This document shows positions 57,862 through 63,551 of a stretch of DNA of 63,551 nt, piece by piece; the stretch's first letter is position 1, and each line of letters starts with the position of its first letter. Below the pieces are notes generated by a model. The model had not been told where the DNA came from. It made no database searches and was given only the letters and a program-made list of their open reading frames with translations. The stretch comes from Pirellulales bacterium (GTDB lineage Bacteria > Planctomycetota > Planctomycetia > Pirellulales > Thermoguttaceae), in NCBI GenBank assembly GCA_016936015.1, contig JAFGPV010000127.1:1-63551 (forward strand), written 5' to 3'. Made by a program: the position numbers and the translations under genes.

Positions 57862-59205
57862 TTAGTGCGTCAACTGCTCGTAAAGCAGCTTGGCCTCGGG
57901 CTTCATGGTGAACGGGCGGGTGGACTTCAGGGCCGACTCAAGAAATTTTTTGGCCTGTTCCTTGCTACCCTGGTCGTTCAAGACCACGGCATAATAATAG
58001 AGGGTATCCGGCTCGAAATTTTGCTGTTTCAGGGCGGCCTCCAGGGCGCGTTGGGCTTCCGACTTATTTCCCATGTTGTACAGCACCCGGCCGAGGGTTG
58101 AGGCGGCCTCTCCGGCGTTCCGCGTGTTCTGATACTGCTCGAGGTTGTTCTTGGCGTATCCCAGGGCGCGGCGTTTTTTCGATTCGTCTTTCTGCTCGGC
58201 CAGGGCCAGGGCCAGGTTGTTGCTGGCGGCAAAGACTTCGGGCTGTTGCAGGTGCGCCGCCTGATAGTACTTCTCCGCGTTGACGTAATCCTTCTTGAAC
58301 AACGCCACCGTTCCCCGGAGCAGCTTGGACTCCAGCGCGGCGGAGTCAAGCTCATAGGCCTTGGCGGCGCGCTCTTCGGCCTCTTTGAACTGCTCCATTT
58401 CGACGGAGATGCCGGCGGCAAAACGCCACGTCTCCGACTCATTCGGCCAGGCCCTCAGCGCCTGATCCGTCCACTGCTTGGCGTTTTTTTTGTCGCCGAA
58501 ATCCCAATAAAACGCGGCCAATTGGGCCTCCGGCGCCAGGACCTTCGGATTGGCGGTCTTCGCCTCCTTTAATTTCGCGTAGGATTCGGTGGGCTTCTTC
58601 TGCTTGAACAAGGCGCGGGCCAACCGCACCAGGGCGCGGTCGTTTTTCGGCTCCGATTTCAGCCATTCTTCCAGGTATTTCTGTGCCAGGGGCCAGTCCT
58701 CGCGGCTCTCTGCGACGGACGCCAGGCCGCTGGGGATCCGCGGAGCGATGCTTTCTTTACGCTTCTTGCTCGAAGTGAATTTCGGCAACATAGCCGAGGC
58801 TTTCTGAAGCACTAAATCCCCCGCGGTCACTTGGCCGCCCATTAACGCCAACTCTGCCAAACGCACAAAGGCCTCCGGATCCTCGGGATACTTGTTCGCG
58901 GCCTTTTCCAGCCACGCGACATAACCCTGGATCGAGTTTGACTGACGGAAAAAATCGGCCAGCATGACCTCGGCTGGCGGGAGGTCGGCGTCCTTTTTCT
59001 TCGCCTCTTCCAGTTTGGCCAAGGTGCCCTCAATGTCGCGATTGTTGAACCGGGCCACCGCGTCGCGCAGCTCGATCATATCCGGCTGCTTTGCGGAACT
59101 GGAACCGCGAGAACTTTCTTGAGCTTGCAGTCTGGGGAGTAAAATACTCGCCATCGCGGCGATACATACCAGAAAAATCACGCTCCGGACGGCCAAAATC
59201 TTCAT
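57862..59205 (-). CDS. Secreted tetratricopeptide-repeat protein
   Basis: The 447-residue protein has a signal peptide (MKILAVRSVIFLVCIAAMASILLPRLQA) and a solenoid of TPR units, e.g. DWPLAQKYLEEWLKSEPKNDRALVRLARALFKQ, AKQWTDQALRAWPNESETWRFAAG, and SEAQRALEAALKQQNFEPDTLYYYAVVLNDQG. TPR arrays bind partner proteins, so an envelope scaffold role is likely; the partner is unknown. The start at 59205 follows AAAGGGAAACG; the ATG 18 bases upstream lies in this ribosome site. Neighbouring genes give no further hint. Confidence 0.85.
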   Translation of the reverse strand: MKILAVRSVIFLVCIAAMASILLPRLQAQESSRGSSSAKQPDMIELRDAVARFNNRDIEGTLAKLEEAKKKDADLPPAEVMLADFFRQSNSIQGYVAWLEKAANKYPEDPEAFVRLAELALMGGQVTAGDLVLQKASAMLPKFTSSKKRKESIAPRIPSGLASVAESREDWPLAQKYLEEWLKSEPKNDRALVRLARALFKQKKPTESYAKLKEAKTANPKVLAPEAQLAAFYWDFGDKKNAKQWTDQALRAWPNESETWRFAAGISVEMEQFKEAEERAAKAYELDSAALESKLLRGTVALFKKDYVNAEKYYQAAHLQQPEVFAASNNLALALAEQKDESKKRRALGYAKNNLEQYQNTRNAGEAASTLGRVLYNMGNKSEAQRALEAALKQQNFEPDTLYYYAVVLNDQGSKEQAKKFLESALKSTRPFTMKPEAKLLYEQLTH

Positions 59206-59368
59206 GGATCGTTTCCCTTTCATAACTGATGTCTAATAAACGAATATGTCCGCAGAACCACCTGGGGGAGGTCTCCGGAATAGTTTCCTTTTGTAGCCTA
59301 CAGCAGGTTTTAGGTGCTTGGCAAGGGATAGCGCCAATTAGCCCCCCATTTTGCATGGAAAGAAAGAC

Positions 59369-59400
59369 GCAAATCCCGTAGGATTTGCCTAAACCCTAGA
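59369..59400 (-). terminator. Hairpin downstream of the small winged-helix gene
   Basis: On the minus strand GCAAATCC-tacg-GGATTTGC is followed by a T-rich but interrupted stretch (GTCTTTCTTTCC). It lies 20-50 bp past the winged-helix stop. Confidence 0.5.
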
Positions 59401-59419
59401 AATGGACCGTGTTAAATGC

Positions 59420-59641
59420 CTATTTCAAGGCGATATTCCGGGTCCGCCCCTCTTCTTCAATCTTCAGCTTGTCTTCCCGGGCGAGCCAGCCGATCGCTTG
59501 CATCACGCCATCCCGAGGCTCGTCAATCGCCTTGACCAGTTTTGCAAGGCTCATCGGACCCTTTTTGGACAACAACTGCCAGACCTTTCCGGCCGTCTTG
59601 CCAATCTCTTCCGCTAACGTTCTTGATGTTACCGTGGCCAT
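59420..59641 (-). CDS. Small winged-helix protein (DUF2582-like)
   Basis: The 73-residue protein MATVTSRTLAEEIGKTAGKVW..., with LLSKKGPMSLAKLVKAIDEPRDGVMQAIGWLAREDKLKIEEEG, fits the small winged-helix family once called DUF2582. The fold suggests nucleic-acid binding, but members have no assigned role. The start at 59641 is preferred over 59668 because the family begins close to the first helix. It is monocistronic, with about 380 bp to yebC on the other strand. Confidence 0.8.
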   Translation of the reverse strand: MATVTSRTLAEEIGKTAGKVWQLLSKKGPMSLAKLVKAIDEPRDGVMQAIGWLAREDKLKIEEEGRTRNIALK

Positions 59642-59668
59642 TGTGCTACCTCGCCCATCTACAGGCAT

Positions 59669-60025
59669 TGGAACAGTTGGGCAATCCGCCCAGCACGGGA
59701 AAATTATATCGAATACAATACCGTTTTCTCAAGGGGGCGGAAAAAAATCATCGAGATTTCTTGCGATTATCTACGCAATATGCACAGCCTGGGGGATTGC
59801 GGAAATTGTGCCGGGCATCTACCATGAGGTTATATGCCCCTGTCCGTTTTTTTGGTCGCTTGAAAAATGCAACTGATACGATAATAACCACTTACGTGAT
59901 TGAGATTCCCTTTGGGATGTTTTACAATCGAGGACGTTACTCCCATTGTCCCGTCGCGTCGCCGAAGAAATGGGATCCATCCCCTTGATGATTTGAACAG
60001 TCTCTAAACAGAAAAGGTTCGACCG
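59669..60025. other. Divergent intergenic region winged-helix / yebC
   Basis: No gene is supported. The region is AT-richer than its surroundings and should carry promoters in both directions; AAAAGG lies just before the yebC start. No repeat of the families above is seen. Confidence 0.5.
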
Positions 60026-60775
60026 ATGGCAGGCCATTCTCATTGGGCCGGGATCAAGCATAAAAAAGCGCTGATCGACGCCAAACGCGGCAAACTCTGG
60101 AGCAAATTGGCCAAGGCGATTATCGTCGCGGCGAAAATGGGCGGTGGCGATCCCGACGCCAACCTCCGGCTCCGCTACGCCATCGACGACGCCAAGGCCG
60201 TCTCGATGCCCAAGGACAATATCCAGCGGGCCATCAAACGAGGGACCGGCGAATTGGACGGCGGAAACCTGGAATCCGTGGTCTACGAGGGCTATGGGGT
60301 CGGGGGGACGGCCGTCTTCTGCGAAGTGCTGACCGACAACCGCAACCGCACGGCCGCCGAAATCCGCAAGATCTTCGAACTGGGCGACGGCAAGCTCGGC
60401 AGCAGCGGCTGCGTGGCCTGGATGTTCGACAGCAAGGGCCTGTTCCTTATCCCCGCCGACCAGATCGACGAAGAAAAACTCCTCGAATTGGCCCTGGAGG
60501 CGGGCGCCGACGACGTGAAACAGGACGGCGACAAATTCGCCGTCACTTGCGATCCGGCCGTCTTCCGCGACGTGGCCAAGATCTTTGCCGACGCCGGCCT
60601 GACGCCCGAGGTCAGCGAGATCACCCGGCTGCCCCAAAACACCGTCGATATCAACGATCTCGAGGCCGCCCAGAAGATCCTCAAACTCATGGAACGCCTC
60701 GACGACCACGAAGACGTCCAGAACGTCTCCTCGAACTTCAACATCCCCGACGAAATCATGGCCCAGGTCGGGTAG
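60026..60775 (+). CDS. yebC: YebC/PmpR family protein (TACO1-like translation factor)
   Basis: The 249-residue length and the sequence MAGHSHWAGIKHKKALIDAKRGKLWSKLAKAIIVAAKMGGGDPDANLRLRYAIDDAKAVSMPKDNIQRAIKRGTGEL are diagnostic. The family was described as transcriptional regulators; the mitochondrial relative TACO1 and recent bacterial work point to relief of ribosome stalling. The later part contains the conserved EGYGVGGTAVFCEVLTDNRNRTAAEIRKIFELGDGKLGSSGCVAWMF. AAAAGG precedes the ATG. It is a single-gene unit here. Confidence 0.95.
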   Translation: MAGHSHWAGIKHKKALIDAKRGKLWSKLAKAIIVAAKMGGGDPDANLRLRYAIDDAKAVSMPKDNIQRAIKRGTGELDGGNLESVVYEGYGVGGTAVFCEVLTDNRNRTAAEIRKIFELGDGKLGSSGCVAWMFDSKGLFLIPADQIDEEKLLELALEAGADDVKQDGDKFAVTCDPAVFRDVAKIFADAGLTPEVSEITRLPQNTVDINDLEAAQKILKLMERLDDHEDVQNVSSNFNIPDEIMAQVG

Positions 60776-60812
60776 GCCGGATATGTTTTTTTCTCGACGG
60801 TACCATCCGGAT

Positions 60813-62387
60813 TCACGCCGCCCGCTTGACGGGAACGACGGGTTGGAGGTGGAGGACGACGACTTGCAGCTTCCCGGCGCGTTCGATGAGCAATTCCAGC
60901 GGATCGGGCAGGATTTGGGCCAACCGGAGGAATTCATTGTCGTCCGTAAAGTCGCGGCCGGCGATCTGGTAGACGCGGTCGCCGGGTTGTAGGCCGGCGC
61001 GGTCGGCCGGGGAACCGGGGATCACGTGCGAGAGAATCAACGTTCCCGGCTCCGCGTCGTCGACGGCCCAGAGAATGCCCAGGCGGAGCGGCTTGCCCGG
61101 CAACTCGATCCGGACCTCGTGCGGCCGGTCCTCGTCCGGGTTTTTGACTTCCGCCGCCGCCGGGCTTTCGGCTGTCGCCACGGCGCCGGTCAGTTCTTTG
61201 TAGTTGGAGATTTCTTTTCCGGCGAAGCGGAGGATCCGGTCGCCTTGCTTCAGTCCGGCCTTGTCTGCGGCCGATTGGGGAGCGACCTTCAACAGGCCGA
61301 CGCCGGGGGCGGCCGGGGGTTGGGGATCGAGGGTCACGCCCAGCCGCGGCGGGGGCGGGGCCGTACGCAGCCGCTGTTTTACTTGCTGGGCGGTTTCATA
61401 CCGGGCGGCCTGGCGGAAGGCCATCCGGCTCGGACGCTCCGCCAGTTCGTACATCATGCCGAAGACCAGCCGCACCACGCGGCTCATCCCCGGCCCGTTG
61501 AGCGTCTCCGGCTTATCGCTGGGGCGATGATACTCGTCGTGCATGCCTGTGTGCAGCATCAGCACCGGAATCCCTTTCTCGAACAGCGGAAAATGATCGG
61601 CCTGGGGGAGGAGCCTCCAGCGGAACTCGAACTGGAAGCCCGCGGCGGCGTTTTGCTCGGTCAGCAGTCGCCGCCAGCCGGTGCCGCTCCGCAGTCCGAT
61701 CACCGTCACCCGGTCGTCGCGCAACATGCCGATCATGTCGAGATTGAAGGCGGCCGCCACGTTCTTGACGGGGACCGTGGGATGCGCCGCCCAGTGTTTC
61801 GATCCGTACAGTCCGCGCTCCTCGGCGTCCCAGGCGGCAAAGATGATTGTGCGCCGGGGCGGCTCCGCCAGAAAGCCAAGGGCCTCGGCCAGCTCCAAGA
61901 GGGCCGAGGTGCCGCTGGCGTTGTCGTCCGCCCCGGGATAGATCACCCCCTGGGGTCCGCGGGGGGCGCCGCCGCCCCCGTGGCCGAGATGGTCGTAATG
62001 GGCGCCGACGAGGACGTACTGTTTTTTTAGCTCCGGATCGCGGCCGGGCAGCGTACCCAGCACGTTTTGATAACGGTTGAGAAACGGCTGGCCGAACTTC
62101 CCGTCCGGCCCGCCGGGTAGGAGGTCCCGTTTAGCAAACTGCTTGGCGAGGTACTTGGCCGCCAGCCGGCCGCCGCGGGAGCCGGATCCCCGGCCCTCCA
62201 TTTTTTCCCCGGCCAGGACCTTCACTTCGCGGAGCAGATCGTCGCCGGTAATCGACTCGACGGCCGCCTGGTAGCCCGACGCCTTCTCCGCCGCCGGCAC
62301 CGCCCCCGCCGACGCCAGGAGGATCAGAATAAGAATTCCAGAACAAGAACGGAGACGATTGGAATTGTTACGCCTGACGGTACTCAT
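60813..62387 (-). CDS. M28 family metallopeptidase with two PDZ domains, exported
   Basis: The 524-residue protein has a signal peptide (LRSCSGILILILLASAGAVPAAEK), an M28 aminopeptidase domain and two C-terminal PDZ-like modules (GVGLLKVAPQSAADKAGLKQGDRILRFAGKEI and LILSHVIPGSPADRAGLQPGDRVYQIAGRDF). Di-zinc ligands are visible as GAHYDHLG, GADDNASG, WDAEERGL, LDMIG and the final His in EYHRPSD. It likely trims peptides in the periplasm or outside. The ATG at 62387 follows GGGAGAAAG; the frame to 62414 adds nine residues only. It is convergent with yebC. Confidence 0.93.
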   Translation of the reverse strand: MSTVRRNNSNRLRSCSGILILILLASAGAVPAAEKASGYQAAVESITGDDLLREVKVLAGEKMEGRGSGSRGGRLAAKYLAKQFAKRDLLPGGPDGKFGQPFLNRYQNVLGTLPGRDPELKKQYVLVGAHYDHLGHGGGGAPRGPQGVIYPGADDNASGTSALLELAEALGFLAEPPRRTIIFAAWDAEERGLYGSKHWAAHPTVPVKNVAAAFNLDMIGMLRDDRVTVIGLRSGTGWRRLLTEQNAAAGFQFEFRWRLLPQADHFPLFEKGIPVLMLHTGMHDEYHRPSDKPETLNGPGMSRVVRLVFGMMYELAERPSRMAFRQAARYETAQQVKQRLRTAPPPPRLGVTLDPQPPAAPGVGLLKVAPQSAADKAGLKQGDRILRFAGKEISNYKELTGAVATAESPAAAEVKNPDEDRPHEVRIELPGKPLRLGILWAVDDAEPGTLILSHVIPGSPADRAGLQPGDRVYQIAGRDFTDDNEFLRLAQILPDPLELLIERAGKLQVVVLHLQPVVPVKRAA

Positions 62388-62414
62388 GATTCTTTCTCCC
62401 GACATACCAACCAT

Positions 62415-62630
62415 TAATTCCTAACCCTTGATCCCCCTTCTATATATACCCCCTGGTTTTCCGGAGGAAGCTGCCGTTTGACAACGTCCTGCGCCGCAGA
62501 ATTCCTATATCCGGCCGGGGGTGTTGCCCCTGTTTCCGTTTGACTACGTAGAAAAGCAAGCGTAGGGTTGTGTAAACATTTCATCGTGTTTTTTAACCTT
62601 CCGAACTTGCTCCCCCTTGTTTGGTGACCT
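62415..62630. other. Divergent intergenic region M28 / response regulator
   Basis: About 240 bp between divergent starts, with CCGGGGGTGTTGCCCCTG-like dyad near 62514-62532. No gene. It should hold both promoters. Confidence 0.45.
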
Positions 62631-63077
62631 ATGTCCGCCTGCGTCATCCAGCGTCCCAAAACCGTCTCGACGCGCAGGCCGCTCCCTCGGCGTTCGAACG
62701 TCTTGATCGTCGACGACGACGCCATCCTCCGGGAGTTGCTCTCGCGGCGCTTGCAGAAACAAGGCTTCGACACCCTGATGGCCGACTCAGGCCAGCAGGG
62801 TCTGGAGGCCGCGCGCAACCGTCGCCCGGACGTGATCCTGCTGGACCTGCGGCTGCCCGACCGCGACGGCCTGGAAGTCTGCGCCCAATTGGCCGACGCC
62901 CGCGAGACCTGCTTCATCCCGGTGATCGTGCTGACGGGCCTGGACGACCCGAACATCATCCGCCGCAGCCGCGCCGCCGGCTGCCATTACTTTCTTCACA
63001 AGCCGTTTGATCCGAACGTGCTGCTGACCCTGATCCGCCAAGCCCTGGACGACGTTTGCGACGGCTCGGTGGCGTAA
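62631..63077 (+). CDS. Single-domain response regulator
   Basis: This 148-residue protein is a CheY-like receiver after a basic 20-residue lead. It has the acidic pair in VLIVDDDAILRELL, the phospho-acceptor in ILLDLRLPDRDG, the Thr in VIVLTG and the Lys in FLHKPFDPNVL. There is no output domain, so it must act through protein contacts or a phosphorelay. No kinase is adjacent; the nearest histidine kinase in the window is at 44.7-46.0 kb. ATG at 62631. Confidence 0.92.
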   Translation: MSACVIQRPKTVSTRRPLPRRSNVLIVDDDAILRELLSRRLQKQGFDTLMADSGQQGLEAARNRRPDVILLDLRLPDRDGLEVCAQLADARETCFIPVIVLTGLDDPNIIRRSRAAGCHYFLHKPFDPNVLLTLIRQALDDVCDGSVA

Positions 63078-63551
63078 GCCTGTGCTCCTAACGCTCTGTA
63101 TAGAGGCGGCAGCGTTCAAGACAACCGGCTCCGGGGTTTCGAGGGAATGGGTCGCCTGGACGACTCGGCCAGCCTCCACTTCTTGATGGAACTAGGATGT
63201 GTTGACATTCCACCTGCACGACGCGTAACGGTTTTTTCTCCCCGGGGAATATTTTCACTTTTCTCCGTGGTTCGAGAGAGCCGTGTTTTTACGGTGTTTT
63301 TGGAAGCCGGTGACGGGTGCGTTGCATTAATCGCCTGTTTTTTGAATTGTTGCACAATGTGGGGTCTGATGAACCGTGTTTTTCCGTGTTTTCCGCGAGT
63401 TGTCAAACGCAATAATTCCCGAGGTGCGCAAGGGGTGTGCTGAAACGGGTGTGTGGGACGGTGCAAAAAATAAGGCCAATGACCTCTTGCGGCATGGCCG
63501 CCCCGATAGCGGAGCTATCGCGGGCACCCGGGAGTTGGTCATCAAAAGTCG
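63078..63551. other. Terminal intergenic stretch
   Basis: No gene is supported in the last 474 bp. It contains the segment ATTGTGCAACAATTC in inverse orientation (63344-63358), also present at 53336-53350, a CCGATAGC/GCTATCG dyad near 63501-63520, and the 31-bp repeat at the very end. Confidence 0.5.
63521..63551. repeat. 31-bp repeat, inverse copy of 227-257
   Basis: CGGGCACCCGGGAGTTGGTC and the following AACTT-side bases are the exact reverse complement of 227-257. The window stops at the last matching base, so the repeat may be longer. A GATAGCGGAGCTATC dyad precedes it. Confidence 0.6.

Overview
The window looks like chromosomal DNA from a GC-rich planctomycete, probably of the Pirellulales type. 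The supporting signs are a BBP7-type outer-membrane beta-barrel protein, a VPEP/PEP-CTERM exported protein, a giant UvrA made of two fused UvrA copies (a PVC-superphylum trait known from Chlamydiae), an H+-type membrane pyrophosphatase, many secreted glycosidases and cysteine-rich exported proteins, and a dense load of palindromic repeats. I saw no tRNA, rRNA or CRISPR array. Taxonomy is inferred from gene content only.

Layout. 0-6.6 kb: a minus-strand run of PLP decarboxylase, M16 protease and DUF2961/GH172 protein. 6.7-10.5 kb: plus-strand membrane protein, AlaC-like aminotransferase, a structured intergenic segment, carA and a small clan-AA aspartic protease. 10.5-16.3 kb: a repeat-rich gap, then a YfdX lipoprotein, a decayed receiver-domain fragment, an H+-pumping P-type ATPase and a PPK2 kinase, which together look like a pH/energy stress set. 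16.4-23.7 kb: tandem UvrA. 24-28.7 kb: BBP7 barrel, PEP-CTERM protein, apt, and a thioredoxin-trypsin fusion. 28.8-33 kb: a KamA radical-SAM enzyme, two ATP-grasp ligases and a GNAT, probably one amino-acid-derived small-molecule pathway. 33.4-41.2 kb: a methyltransferase, then BatA-like VWA and DUF58 genes separated by a RAYT transposon unit and a GH106-like glycosidase. 41.4-44.7 kb: GH51 arabinofuranosidase and a Tat-exported sialidase-fold protein. 44.7-50.3 kb: histidine kinase, lysA and hppA. 50.6-56.7 kb: secreted Gly-rich protein, rsfS, a long repeat-filled gap, argS, a zinc-ribbon protein and a BlaI-type repressor. 57-63.1 kb: Cys-rich exported protein, TPR protein, small winged helix, yebC, M28-PDZ peptidase and a single-domain response regulator.

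The most striking theme is palindromic repeats that sit in frame inside conserved genes without breaking them: six TCGAAGGTCGA-type inserts in uvrA, two different inserts in lysA, and one GGGTGCCATGCCC-type element inside an ATP-grasp gene, whose relative in the GH172 gene is read in the same frame. This resembles the Rickettsia palindromic elements, but here several unrelated families are involved. Alongside them are a RAYT transposase flanked by long inverted repeats, a transposase-less relative 16 kb away, and a duplicated lysA 3' end bracketing a histidine kinase of atypical base composition.

Large antisense open frames (up to 1332 codons) are by-products of high GC and were ignored. Coordinates of short sites were read by eye and may be off by a base or two.
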